A stretch of 64,000 bases of DNA from Pseudomonas putida (GTDB lineage: Bacteria > Pseudomonadota > Gammaproteobacteria > Pseudomonadales > Pseudomonadaceae), in the NCBI RefSeq assembly GCF_002741075.1, contig NZ_CP016634.1, positions 1,194,501 to 1,258,500 on the forward strand, read 5' to 3'. Positions 46,905 to 57,210 of the stretch are shown here, in pieces. The notes below the pieces were generated by a model, which searched no databases, was not told where the DNA came from, and saw only the letters and a program-made list of their open reading frames with translations. A program made the position numbers and the translations under genes. Numbering within the stretch: the stretch's first letter is position 1; each line of letters starts with the position of its first letter.

Positions 46905-47928
46905 ACTGCGTCGCCTGCGGGCGCTGCGCCTGGCCTGGGGCACCGCGCTGTGCCTGGCGGCGAGCTTCGGCCTGGGCATGCCGGTGCCGATCCTGGCGCC
47001 GGTGTTCGCCGTGCTGTTGCTGGCCATGCGCAGCCAGGCCCTGGGGCTGCGTGCGGCGCCGGTGCTGGCGCTGTTGGTGCTGCTCAGTTGTGGCAGCGGC
47101 CTGTTGCTGATTCCGCTGCTGCGCCATGCGCCGGTGAGCGGGGTCCTGCTGGTGGGCGTTGGCCTGTTCGCGGTGTTCCGCTATGCCTTGCGCGGCGGCA
47201 ATGGGTTGTTGGCGAACTTGCTGGTGGTTGGCCTGACCATGATCGCCGCGGCAGGTACCAGCGACTTCACATTGGCCTTGTCAGTGGTCGAAGCCTTGGC
47301 CAAGGGCATGCTGCTGGCCGTTGTCGGCTGCGCCGTGGTCCATGTGTTGTTCCCTGAACCTGCGGATGCGGCCAGTGCGCAGGCCAAGGCGCCTGAAAGT
47401 CCCGAGGCAGTCAACTGGATCGCTCTGCGCGCGACGTTGATCGTCATGCCGGCGTTTCTGCTGGCATTGATCGCACCGGATCGCTTCATGCCGCTGATCA
47501 TGAAGGCGGTCAGCCTCGGCCAACAGGCCGACCAGACCGATGCCCGCCAGGCTGCGCGTGAACTGATCGGCTCGACGTTGCTGGCCGGTGTGCTGGCGAT
47601 CTTGCTGTGGAGTGCGCTCAGCCTGTTCGTCCACCTGTGGATGTTCTTCTTGTGGGGGCTGTTGTTCGCCCTGTGGCAGGCCCGGCGGCTCTATGCAGTG
47701 GTGGCCAGCCGGCATGGCCCGGCGTTCTGGGTCAGTTGCCTGACGACGATGCTGATCCTGCTGGGGCAATCGGTGCAGGACAGCGTGGCGGGCCAGGACG
47801 TGTACCGCGCGTTCGCAGTGCGCATGGCGCTGTTCCTGGCAGTTTCGCTGTATGCCAGTGCCATGCTGGTGTGGATCGACGGTCGGCGTGCGCGACGTGG
47901 TAAATCGCAGGTGCAGCGCTACCCTTGA
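46894..47928 (+). CDS. DUF2955 inner-membrane efflux component
   Basis: A 344-residue, ~10-helix protein of the DUF2955 group, related to the FUSC/AaeB aromatic acid exporters. Two repeats are visible (LGMPVPILAPVFAVLLLAMR; LLALIAPDRFMPLIMKAV). It probably supplies the transport step of a pump of AaeAB/EmrAB type for aromatic or acidic compounds, with OMF and HlyD upstream. No drug is predicted by sequence. Confidence 0.87.
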   Translation: MPIELRRLRALRLAWGTALCLAASFGLGMPVPILAPVFAVLLLAMRSQALGLRAAPVLALLVLLSCGSGLLLIPLLRHAPVSGVLLVGVGLFAVFRYALRGGNGLLANLLVVGLTMIAAAGTSDFTLALSVVEALAKGMLLAVVGCAVVHVLFPEPADAASAQAKAPESPEAVNWIALRATLIVMPAFLLALIAPDRFMPLIMKAVSLGQQADQTDARQAARELIGSTLLAGVLAILLWSALSLFVHLWMFFLWGLLFALWQARRLYAVVASRHGPAFWVSCLTTMLILLGQSVQDSVAGQDVYRAFAVRMALFLAVSLYASAMLVWIDGRRARRGKSQVQRYP

Positions 47929-48042
47929 TGCACACCGATTTCATGCGGTAGACCGCGTACACGCGCAGCGCAGTCGCAGGCACTGTCGTATTCGGCTAGC
48001 CTGCCCGGTGCCAATCGGGCGGGTGAAACCGGGAGTACACTG

Positions 48043-48984
48043 ATGCGCGTGCAGGATGCGGACCTCAAGTCCCTGAGGATCTTCGAGACAGTGGTCAAGT
48101 GTGGCGGGTTCTCCGCCGCGCAGCCGGCGCTGAACATCAGCGTGTCGGCGATCAGCGAGCAGATGAGCCTGCTGGAGACCCGCCTGGGCGTGAGGCTCTG
48201 CGAGCGCGGTCGCTCGGGGTTTCGCCTGACCGATGAGGGCCAGGTGCTGTACGAGGCGGCGCAGCGCATGCTGACGGCGGTCGAGACGTTCTCCATGGAA
48301 GCCGCCACCCTGCGCCGGCAGTTGAGCGGGGCACTGCGGGTGGGGGTGATCGATGCCACCCTGACCGACCCGAGCAGCCCACTGACCTTGGCCATTCGCC
48401 GGTTTGGCCAGATGGCGCCGCAGGTCCACCTGCAGATCCACATCGACACCCCCAATGCGCTGGAACAGCGGGTCATGGACGGTCGCCTGCACCTGGCGGT
48501 CGGCCCGTTCCCCAGCCGCTTGCCGGGGCTGGACTACACGCCGTTGTACACCGAAGCCCACGGGCTGTTCTGTTCGCGCACCGACCCGCTGTTCGAGCAG
48601 GACGACGCCAGCATCACGCCGTTGTTGCTGAGCCAGGCGCGGCTGGCTGCGCGCACCTTCCTTGGCCGCTTCGACCTGGATCAACTCCAGGTGGAGCGGG
48701 CCGCTGGCAGCGTGGACAACGTCGAGGCGCGGGCGATGATGATCATCTCTGGCCAATACATCGGTTTCCTGCCGCTGCACTACGCCCAGCCCTGGGTCGA
48801 CAAGGGCGAAATACGCAGGCTGTGTCCTGGGCAGTTCGCCTCTGATCTGTGCGTTGACGTCATCCTGCGCCATGGCATCAGCCCGCCGCGCACCGTCGAG
48901 GCCTTCCAACAGCAATTGCTCGAATGCGCGGGGTTGAACCCATCGGGGGCGATGCTTCGGGAATTGCCGAAGTCAACTTCTTGA
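48043..48984 (+). CDS. LysR-family regulator
   Basis: A 313-residue LysR protein. HTH LKSLRIFETVVKCGGFSAAQPALNIS is followed by AISEQMSLLETRLG; the ligand domain begins near residue 90 (GALRVGVIDATLTDP). It lies between the efflux genes and the RidA/M20/BCCT genes, on the same strand. It could control either side; the 117-base gap ahead of ridA, and the way this regulator class sits beside catabolic genes, favour the right-hand set. Confidence 0.88.
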   Translation: MRVQDADLKSLRIFETVVKCGGFSAAQPALNISVSAISEQMSLLETRLGVRLCERGRSGFRLTDEGQVLYEAAQRMLTAVETFSMEAATLRRQLSGALRVGVIDATLTDPSSPLTLAIRRFGQMAPQVHLQIHIDTPNALEQRVMDGRLHLAVGPFPSRLPGLDYTPLYTEAHGLFCSRTDPLFEQDDASITPLLLSQARLAARTFLGRFDLDQLQVERAAGSVDNVEARAMMIISGQYIGFLPLHYAQPWVDKGEIRRLCPGQFASDLCVDVILRHGISPPRTVEAFQQQLLECAGLNPSGAMLRELPKSTS

Positions 48985-49101
48985 ACTGGCTATTTTTCCG
49001 AAGTATTGGCTTCTCTAGAGTCAGGGGCGAGACAACACAGCCAACCTGATGATTGCCTGACGGCCCGGCACTGGGGCCAGACTGGCAAAGGGAGCAATGC
49101 C

Positions 49102-50304
49102 ATGTCCGACCTCAATACCCCGATTTCCCTTGGCTCGCACCTGTCGGTGCAGCCGTTTCGCCAGCGCCGCCTGGGCCACCAGGTGTTCGTCGGTGGCGTC
49201 CTGCCGGTGGACGTCACCGGCAGACTTATGGGCGCAGGCGACATCGAAGCCCAGACCCACGCGGTGTTTCGCAATCTCAAGGCCGCCCTGCACGCCGCTG
49301 GCCTGGAAATGGCCGACCTGGTGCGCCTGAATACCTACTACGTCTTTGAGGGCGACGAGGCCCAGGCCACGGTCTACTGGGAGAAGATGACCCGCGTGCG
49401 CCTGCAGTACTTCCCGGATCCAGGCCCGGCAGCCACGGCCGTGCGTGTGCGTGGCATGGCCTGCTCTGGCGCGCTGATCCAGCTCGAAGCCGAGGCGCTG
49501 GCCGTGCCGGCCACGCAACGCCAGCGGATCATGCCGGCCAAGAGCTGGGACTGGAGCATTCCGGTGCCGTTGTCCCAGGGCTGGAAGGCGGGTCGCCAGG
49601 TGTGGGTCGGTGGCCAGGTTTCGGCGGACATGAGCGGTAAGGCGGTGGCCCTGGGGGACTTGGCGGGGCAAACCCACAACGTGCTTGAGCACATCCGCCA
49701 TGTGCTGCTCGATGCCGGCTCAAGCTTTGCCGACCTGACCCAGCTCAAGGTCTGCTACCTGCACGACGGCGACCAGGCCGCCGCCCAGGCAAGGCTCGAG
49801 CAGATCCTGGAGGATGTGCGCACGGCCTGTGGTGAACCGCTGCCGCCCGTCACTGCCTTTGGCGTCAACCTGCTCTATGAAGGCCTGTTGCTGGAAATCG
49901 ACGCCACCGCCCAGGTGGGCGTAGCCCATGACGACGGCGGTGACGGCGGCACGCAAGTGCGTCGTTGTGGCCCGAGCATCCAGGTTGCCGGTCAGAGTGC
50001 CGGGCAGGCCGGGATCGAGCAGGCAGCCGATGAGGCGCTGTCGCGCGTGGCCGATCAGTTGCGCAAGGTGGGCAGCTCGCCTCAAGCGATGGGTCATCTG
50101 CATGTGCTGGTGGCCGGCGATGAGGCCGACCGCCAACCCGACCGCGTCCTGTCGCTGTTCACCGAGGCCCTGGGCAGACTGTGTGGTGAGTCCGTGCCGC
50201 CGTTTACCGTGGTCAGGGTCAACGGGCTGCCCGATGGCGCCTCGATCCAGGTGGATGCGGTCGCTGTCGAGCTGGGTAACCCTGACGCGTCGAGGCAGCC
50301 ATGA
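49102..50304 (+). CDS. Triple-domain RidA-family protein
   Basis: A 400-residue protein built from three RidA (YjgF) modules at about 1-130, 140-270 and 278-398. Matching texts are FVGGVLPVDVTGRLMGAGD, WVGGQVSADMSGKAVALGD and QVAGQSAGQAGIEQ, and the C-terminal strands GALIQLEAEAL, GLLLEIDATAQ and GASIQVDAVAV. Normal RidA is ~130 residues and forms trimers; this chain supplies three in one. The active-site Arg of RidA is seen in domains 1 (TAVRVRG) and 3 (FTVVRVNG) but not 2 (VTAFGVN). AGGGAG precedes ATG 49102. It overlaps the M20 gene by four bases, so they act together; an enamine/imine hydrolysis role is inferred. Confidence 0.88.
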   Translation: MSDLNTPISLGSHLSVQPFRQRRLGHQVFVGGVLPVDVTGRLMGAGDIEAQTHAVFRNLKAALHAAGLEMADLVRLNTYYVFEGDEAQATVYWEKMTRVRLQYFPDPGPAATAVRVRGMACSGALIQLEAEALAVPATQRQRIMPAKSWDWSIPVPLSQGWKAGRQVWVGGQVSADMSGKAVALGDLAGQTHNVLEHIRHVLLDAGSSFADLTQLKVCYLHDGDQAAAQARLEQILEDVRTACGEPLPPVTAFGVNLLYEGLLLEIDATAQVGVAHDDGGDGGTQVRRCGPSIQVAGQSAGQAGIEQAADEALSRVADQLRKVGSSPQAMGHLHVLVAGDEADRQPDRVLSLFTEALGRLCGESVPPFTVVRVNGLPDGASIQVDAVAVELGNPDASRQP

Positions 50305-51437
50305 ACGCCTGCGAACAGGCGATCGAGCTGACCCGCAAGCTCGTGGCCTTCGACACGACCAATCCGCCGGGCAATGAGCAACCTTGTGCCGCGTTCCTGG
50401 CCCAGTTGCTGATCGAGGCGGGCTTTGCCGTCACTCTGCACGAGCTGTCGCCGGGGCGCGCCAGCCTGGTGGCCTACCTGGGGAACGGCCAGGGGCGGCC
50501 GCTGTGCTTTACCGGGCATCTGGATACCGTGCCGCTGGGCAAGGCGCCCTGGTCGGTCGACCCGTTCGCCGGGGAAATCCGCGAGGGCCGGTTGTACGGG
50601 CGCGGCAGCAGCGACATGAAGGCAGGGGTCGCGGCGTTCATCAGTGCGGCCTTGCAGGAGCGTGCGCTGATCGCTCAACGCGCAGGTGTCGTGCTGGTGC
50701 TGACCGCGAGCGAAGAGACCGGCTGCCAAGGCGCGGCGGCGTTGGTACGCGATGGCGTGGATCAGCACCGCGCCGGGGCGATCATCGTGGGTGAGATGAC
50801 AGCGAACTATCCCTTGATCGGTCACAAGGGCGCGCTTTGGCTCAAGCTGACGGCCCGGGGCAAGAGCGCCCATGGCTCGATGCCCGAGCAAGGCGATAAC
50901 GCCCTGTACAAAGTGGGCCGTGCCCTGGGCAAGATCGAGCAGTACCAGGTCGCCTCGCCACCCCACCCTGTGCTGGGCGCGACCAGCATCAGCGCCGGGA
51001 CGTTGCACGCGGGCAGCAGCATCAACGTGGTGCCGGACCTGGCAGAGCTGTGCGTCGACATTCGCAGCTTGCCCGGCACTTCCCATGCCGATGCCCGTGC
51101 CGCGTTGCTGGACACCTTGCAGCCGGATATCACCCAGGTCGACGCGGTGCTGGATCTGCCGGCTGTCTTCACCGACCTCGGCGATCCCTGGATCGCGACG
51201 GTCTACCGCCTCACCGAACAGGAGACCGGCGTACGCCCCGAACCGCGGGGCGCGAGCTACTTCACCGACGCCTGCGCGTTGCAGCACGCCCACCCGGGTG
51301 TGCCCATCGTGATCCTCGGCCCAGGCACGCCGCACATGGCGCACCAGACCGACGAGTATTGCGAAGTCGCCCGCATCGAGGAGGCCGTGCGCCTGTATCG
51401 GCGCTTGATCGTCGATTGGTGTGAGGAGGGCACCTGA
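50301..51437 (+). CDS. M20-family metallohydrolase (ArgE/DapE-like)
   Basis: A 378-residue zinc amidohydrolase. Metal ligands are visible in FTGHLDTVPLG (His), GRGSSDMKAG (Asp), ASEETGCQG (Glu pair, catalytic base and ligand), MTANYP region, and a C-terminal HMAHQTDEY (His). The dimerisation insert is in place. It should cut an N-acyl or related amide. The ATG overlaps the RidA stop. With the BCCT transporter downstream it suggests uptake and hydrolysis of an N-substituted compound (inference). Confidence 0.9.
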   Translation: MNACEQAIELTRKLVAFDTTNPPGNEQPCAAFLAQLLIEAGFAVTLHELSPGRASLVAYLGNGQGRPLCFTGHLDTVPLGKAPWSVDPFAGEIREGRLYGRGSSDMKAGVAAFISAALQERALIAQRAGVVLVLTASEETGCQGAAALVRDGVDQHRAGAIIVGEMTANYPLIGHKGALWLKLTARGKSAHGSMPEQGDNALYKVGRALGKIEQYQVASPPHPVLGATSISAGTLHAGSSINVVPDLAELCVDIRSLPGTSHADARAALLDTLQPDITQVDAVLDLPAVFTDLGDPWIATVYRLTEQETGVRPEPRGASYFTDACALQHAHPGVPIVILGPGTPHMAHQTDEYCEVARIEEAVRLYRRLIVDWCEEGT

Positions 51438-51538
51438 GGCCGCACCACCCACGCACTTCTATGACCGGCTGCGGACGCTGTTCATCCGCAGCCAAAGGCA
51501 CACAACAAGATCAATACAGCCGAATAGAAAGGTAACCC

Positions 51539-53185
51539 ATGAAAATTTCCTCAAACGCGAACCCGGCCCTCCCGGATGGCCAGGTTCGCACCCGCAAGGA
51601 CACCCTGCTGATCGTGGTCAGCGTGGTGTCGATCTTCCTCACAGTGTTTGCCCTGGCCGCTTTCCCCGCGCGCTCCGAGCAGGTCGCCAGCCAGTTGTTC
51701 CAGGGCGCCACGGACTTGCTGGCGGCGCCGGTGCTGCTGGTGTTCCTGGCGTTCGTCGTAGGGTCGCTGTTCATCATCTTCAGCAAGTACGGCAACGTTC
51801 GCCTGGGCAGTGGCAAGCCGCAGTTCAAGACCCTGCCGTGGGTGTTCATGTTCATCTGTGCAGGGCTCAGTTCAGCGACCCTGTATTGGGGGCTGGTGGA
51901 GTGGGCGTTCTACTACAACACGCCGGGGCTGAACATTGCCGCGCGCAGCCCCGAGGCGTTGGACATGAGCATTGCCTACGCCTTCTTCCACTGGGGCTTC
52001 GGCACCTGGGCGTGCTATGCCGTCGGGGGCATGGCCATGGCCTATTACTACCACGTGCGCAAGCATGACAAGCTGAGCCTGGCCGGCATCATCGAGGTGG
52101 TGACCGGGTTCAGGGCCAGCGGGCCGATCGGTCGCCTGATCGACATCATCTTCTTGATTGGCACGTTCGGCGGGCTGACGGTGACCATGGTGGTGACCAC
52201 CCAGACCTTCTCCAACAGCTTGTCCAACCTCACCGGCCTGCCCAATACCTTTGCGATGCAGGCGGGCATCGTGCTGGTGATCACCAGTATCTTCTCCCTG
52301 AGTTCCTACATCGGCCTGGAAGGCGGTATGCAGCGCCTGGCCAGCATGGTCTGCTGGGGCGCGCTGTTCTGCGCCCTGGCGGTGCTGGTGGTGGGGCCGA
52401 CGGGGTTCATCGTCAAGAACACGGTCAACGGCGTCGGCCTGATGTTCTCCAACTTCCTGCACATGAGTTTGTTCACCGACCCGGCCGGCGACGGGGAGTT
52501 CACCCGCAACTGGACGGTGTTCTACTGGTTCTGGGCGATTTCCTATACCCCGGCCGTGTCGATCTTCGTGGCGCGCGTGTCCCGCGGGCGGACCTTGAAG
52601 GAAGTGGCTGCGGCCCTGTTGCTCGGCGGCAGTGTGAGTTGCTGGGCGATCTTCGGCAGCCTCAGTGGCTATGGCATCGACCAGTTGCTCAAGGGCGTGC
52701 TGGATGTGCCAGCCGTGGTCGCCAACCAGGGCGGTGAGGTGGCCATCACCCAGTTGCTCAATGGCTTTCCGATGTCGGGCCTGGCCACGGCGTTCTACTT
52801 GTTCGTGATGGTGATCTTCCTGGCCTCGCACATCGATGCCTCGGCTTATACCGTCGCGGCGGCCACCACCCGCAATCTGCCGGAAGGCCGCGACCCTTCG
52901 CCGTTCCTGCGCCTGTTCTGGTGCGTGATGCTGGCGCTGGTGCCGCTGACCATGATCGCCAATCACCTGTCCCTGAAAACGGTGAAGACCTCGGTCATCC
53001 TCACCTCCATTCCGTTCTTCTTCCTGCTGCTGGTGATGGCCTACGGGTTCGTCCGCTGGCTGTACCGGGACTACCGCCATCGCAGTGTCGAGGACATCGA
53101 AGCCGAGGCTCGGCAGTTGGGGGGCGAGGGTGCGGATGTAGCGGGGGAGGTGGGTGTGAAGTGGAAGGATGAAGCGATCGTCTGA
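51539..53185 (+). CDS. BCCT-family transporter
   Basis: A 548-residue, 12-helix betaine/carnitine/choline transporter. AFFHWGFGTWACYAVGGMAM contains the conserved BCCT aromatic box; the tail is charged (EDIEAEARQLGGEGA). AAAGG lies six bases before ATG 51539. It follows the M20 gene by 101 bases on the same strand. Substrates are usually quaternary ammonium compounds; this member's is unknown. Downstream lie the regulatory sites of cycA. Confidence 0.9.
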   Translation: MKISSNANPALPDGQVRTRKDTLLIVVSVVSIFLTVFALAAFPARSEQVASQLFQGATDLLAAPVLLVFLAFVVGSLFIIFSKYGNVRLGSGKPQFKTLPWVFMFICAGLSSATLYWGLVEWAFYYNTPGLNIAARSPEALDMSIAYAFFHWGFGTWACYAVGGMAMAYYYHVRKHDKLSLAGIIEVVTGFRASGPIGRLIDIIFLIGTFGGLTVTMVVTTQTFSNSLSNLTGLPNTFAMQAGIVLVITSIFSLSSYIGLEGGMQRLASMVCWGALFCALAVLVVGPTGFIVKNTVNGVGLMFSNFLHMSLFTDPAGDGEFTRNWTVFYWFWAISYTPAVSIFVARVSRGRTLKEVAAALLLGGSVSCWAIFGSLSGYGIDQLLKGVLDVPAVVANQGGEVAITQLLNGFPMSGLATAFYLFVMVIFLASHIDASAYTVAAATTRNLPEGRDPSPFLRLFWCVMLALVPLTMIANHLSLKTVKTSVILTSIPFFFLLLVMAYGFVRWLYRDYRHRSVEDIEAEARQLGGEGADVAGEVGVKWKDEAIV

Positions 53186-53231
53186 TGTTGCACCCACGGG
53201 CCGCTGCGCGGCCCGTAAGGGCAGGGTCAGG

Positions 53232-53351
53232 CGGATTGATAGCGTTCCAATGTAGCGAAATCGTTCCGTCAGACGTGAGCGTACGGTTCATGACGCCTGC
53301 GCACGATTGCTCCGCGCGCAAACGCGCTTTTCCTGGAGCGACTTCATTACA
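53232..53351 (+). promoter_or_regulatory. Cluster of GcsR-type enhancer boxes upstream of cycA
   Basis: Three 18-bp elements stand in tandem: CGGATTG-ATAG-CGTTCCA (53232-53249), TGTAGCG-AAAT-CGTTCCG (53251-53268) and a weaker TCAGACG-TGAG-CGTACGG (53269-53286). A fourth, in reverse, is TGGAGCGACTTCATTACA at 53334-53351. The second differs from the GcsR box reported in P. aeruginosa, TGTAACG-N4-CGTTCCG, at one position. Assignment by eye. Confidence 0.7.
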
Positions 53352-53369
53352 TGCCGAACGCGACGGATC

Positions 53370-53401
53370 CCCCTGGAATGGGCGTTCCAGGGGCTTTTTT
53401 T
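53370..53401 (+). terminator. Rho-independent terminator behind the BCCT gene
   Basis: CCCCTGGAA, a six-base loop and TTCCAGGGG make a perfect 9-bp stem, followed by C and seven T. It lies between the enhancer boxes and the sigma-54 promoter and insulates cycA from upstream transcription. Confidence 0.92.
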
Positions 53402-53404
53402 GTC

Positions 53405-53420
53405 TGGCACAGACCTTGCT
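53405..53420 (+). promoter_or_regulatory. Sigma-54 promoter of cycA
   Basis: TGGCAC-AGACC-TTGCT is a perfect match to the sigma-54 -24/-12 consensus with GG-N10-GC spacing. It lies about 55-190 bases downstream of four enhancer boxes and 98 bases before the cycA start. Confidence 0.85.
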
Positions 53421-53518
53421 CCGGGGGTTGTGTCCAGCCGGGCAAGGCAATGGGTACCTGGCTGAGGCGTTTGAACTTGTGACGTTATAAAAATAATTCG
53501 ACTTACAAGGTGAAAACG

Positions 53519-54943
53519 ATGAACAACTCGCCGCTGGGTGTCAGCCCGCCTGACCAACAAGCGCACGAACTGCAACGCAACCTCTCCAACCGTCATATCC
53601 AATTGATCGCCATTGGCGGCGCCATCGGCACGGGCCTGTTCATGGGTTCGGGCAAGACCATCAGCCTGGCCGGGCCGTCGATCATCTTCGTCTACATGAT
53701 CATCGGCTTCATGCTGTTCTTCGTCATGCGGGCGATGGGCGAGCTGCTGTTATCGAACTTGAAATACAAGTCCTTCATTGATTTCGCCCACGACCTGCTC
53801 GGGCCCTGGGCCGGGTACTTCACCGGCTGGACGTACTGGTTCTGCTGGATCGTGACCGGTATCGCCGACGTCATTGCCATCTCCGCCTATTCGCAGTTCT
53901 GGTTCCCGGATATCCCGCAATGGGCGCCGGCGCTGGGCTGCGTGGGGCTGTTGCTGTCGCTCAACCTGATGACCGTGAAGATGTTCGGCGAGCTGGAGTT
54001 CTGGTTTGCCATGATCAAGATCGTGGCGATCTGCGCCTTGGTCTGCACCGGCTTCTACATGGTGGCCACGGCCTATCAGTCCTCCACCGGTAGCGTGGCG
54101 TCGCTGGCCAACCTGTGGAATGACCAGGGGATGTTCCCTCACGGTGTAATGGGCTTCTTCGCCGGCTTCCAGATCGCTGTGTTCGCCTTTGTCGGTATCG
54201 AGCTGGTCGGCACCACTGCGGCGGAAACCAAGAACCCGGAGCGCAACCTGCCACGGGCGATCAACTCGATCCCGCTGCGCATCATCGTCTTCTATGTGCT
54301 GGCCCTGATCGCCATCATGGCTGTCACGCCCTGGCGTGATGTGGTGCCGAGCAAGAGCCCATTCGTCGAGCTGTTCGTCCTGGCCGGCCTGCCGGCGGCG
54401 GCGGGGATCATCAACTTCGTGGTGCTGACCTCGGCGGCCTCGTCGGCCAACAGTGGTGTGTTCTCCACCAGCCGCATGCTCTACGGCCTGGCGGTGGACG
54501 GCGATGCACCGAGCAAGTTCAGTGCACTGTCCAAACGGGCGGTGCCGTCCAACGGCTTGATCTTCTCCTGCACCTGCCTGCTGGGCGGGGCGCTGCTGAT
54601 CTACCTGGTGCCGAACATGCTTGAGGCGTTCACCTTGATCACCACGGTGTCGGCAATCCTGTTCATGTGCGTGTGGTCGGTGATCCTGCTGTCCTACCTG
54701 GCCTACCGCAAGAAGCGCGACGACCTGCACCGCGCCTCGATCTACAAGATGCCCGGCGGCACCACCATGGCCTGGGCGTGCCTGGTGTTCTTCGCCTTCA
54801 TCACCGCTTTGCTGGCCCTGGAGGATGATACCCGCCAGGCGCTGTACTTCGTGCCGGTGTGGTTCGTGGTGATGGGGCTGTCCTATCGCTCGATCCGCCG
54901 CAAGAAGGCTCAGGCTGTGCAGCTTTCCTACGAAGTGGACTGA
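53519..54943 (+). CDS. cycA: D-serine/D-alanine/glycine transporter
   Basis: A 474-residue APC-family amino acid permease with 12 helices. NRHIQLIAIGGAIGTGLFMG is the family start, and the text throughout matches CycA. It imports glycine, D-alanine and D-serine by proton symport. ATG 53519 has AAGG eight bases upstream; GTG 53510 is less likely. It is preceded by its own sigma-54 promoter and followed by the gene for a TyrR-like sigma-54 activator (82-base gap). Glycine would be the substrate that feeds the cleavage system encoded to the right. Confidence 0.9.
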   Translation: MNNSPLGVSPPDQQAHELQRNLSNRHIQLIAIGGAIGTGLFMGSGKTISLAGPSIIFVYMIIGFMLFFVMRAMGELLLSNLKYKSFIDFAHDLLGPWAGYFTGWTYWFCWIVTGIADVIAISAYSQFWFPDIPQWAPALGCVGLLLSLNLMTVKMFGELEFWFAMIKIVAICALVCTGFYMVATAYQSSTGSVASLANLWNDQGMFPHGVMGFFAGFQIAVFAFVGIELVGTTAAETKNPERNLPRAINSIPLRIIVFYVLALIAIMAVTPWRDVVPSKSPFVELFVLAGLPAAAGIINFVVLTSAASSANSGVFSTSRMLYGLAVDGDAPSKFSALSKRAVPSNGLIFSCTCLLGGALLIYLVPNMLEAFTLITTVSAILFMCVWSVILLSYLAYRKKRDDLHRASIYKMPGGTTMAWACLVFFAFITALLALEDDTRQALYFVPVWFVVMGLSYRSIRRKKAQAVQLSYEVD

Positions 54944-55025
54944 ACCTCGGCGCCACTTCGGTTACCCCAGGGGGGCTGCATTTGCGTGCGGTCCCCTTTT
55001 GTCTTTTCAAGAAAAGGGACCCGCG

Positions 55026-56558
<1,533 letters not shown>

Positions 56559-56564
56559 AGCGGG

Positions 56565-56682
56565 CGGTTCGATTTCGCTCCACTGGAGCGGATTTGCTCC
56601 GCGTGTCCGTACGCCGTGCTTTACAAGGGATGGACCCAGCCGCGCTACTGCAAGCCTTGCGACCTGGAGCGATTACGCTCCA
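56565..56682 (+). promoter_or_regulatory. GcsR-type enhancer boxes upstream of gcvH
   Basis: CGGTTCG-ATTT-CGCTCCA (56565-56582) and TGGAGCG-GATT-TGCTCCG (56584-56601) stand one base apart, the same spacing as the first two cycA boxes. A third, TGGAGCG-ATTA-CGCTCCA (56665-56682), is a perfect palindrome. All have the 7-N4-7 plan of the reported GcsR site. Confidence 0.75.
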
Positions 56683-56748
56683 GGGTGAATACCGCAGAAA
56701 ACGCCTGAAAATTCCGTAATCCATTGAAAATAAAGAAATTTATAGAGT

Positions 56749-56764
56749 TGGCATCACCCTTGCT
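56749..56764 (+). promoter_or_regulatory. Sigma-54 promoter of gcvH operon
   Basis: TGGCAT-CACCC-TTGCT keeps the invariant GG-N10-GC and matches the -24/-12 consensus at all but one position. It is 67 bases past the third enhancer box, and an AT-rich stretch between them (56718-56747) could bind IHF. Confidence 0.85.
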
Positions 56765-56819
56765 CTTGTAGAAATCAGGTCCTGCAACCAGGGCCCATCC
56801 AATAACAAGAGGAAGATCC

Positions 56820-57197
56820 ATGAGCACGTTGCGTTTTACCCCCGAACACGAATGGCTGCGCCTGGAAGCGACCGGCGAACTGACTGTCGGCATCACCGCC
56901 TACGCCCAGCAGGCCTTGGGCGATGTGGTGTTCGTGCAGTTGCCGGAGCCGGGCCAGTACGGCGAGGGGAATGAAGTCGCGGTGCTGGAGTCGGTCAAGG
57001 CCGCCAGCAACATCACCATGCCGCTCAACGGCCAGGTGGTGGCGGTCAACCAGGCACTGGCCGACGACCCTGAGCTGGTCAACGCCTCGCCCATGGAAGA
57101 CGGCTGGTTCTTCCGCATCCAGGCGGACAACCTGGCGGACCTCGACACCTTGATGGACCAGGACGGCTACGACCGCTTCCTGGCCGACAACGGCTGA
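56820..57197 (+). CDS. gcvH: Glycine cleavage system H protein
   Basis: A 125-residue carrier: [17 protein letters not shown] and the lipoylation site [14 protein letters not shown] with Lys60. It shuttles the methylamine group from P to T. AAGAGGAAG precedes ATG 56820. It is the first gene of the operon, 13 bases before gcvP. Confidence 0.95.
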   Translation: MSTLRFTPEHEWLRLEATGELTVGITAYAQQALGDVVFVQLPEPGQYGEGNEVAVLESVKAASNITMPLNGQVVAVNQALADDPELVNASPMEDGWFFRIQADNLADLDTLMDQDGYDRFLADNG

Positions 57198-57210
57198 GCC
57201 AGGGGGCGCC

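Noticed and set aside
53187..53510. Glycine riboswitch upstream of cycA
   Set aside because: I could not find the paired aptamer cores; the repeats present are DNA-type 7-N4-7 boxes placed before a sigma-54 promoter.
56559..56819. Glycine riboswitch or terminator upstream of gcvH
   Set aside because: The GGAGCG/CGCTCC stems have no U-tract and recur as 18-bp units matching the cycA boxes, fitting regulator sites better.
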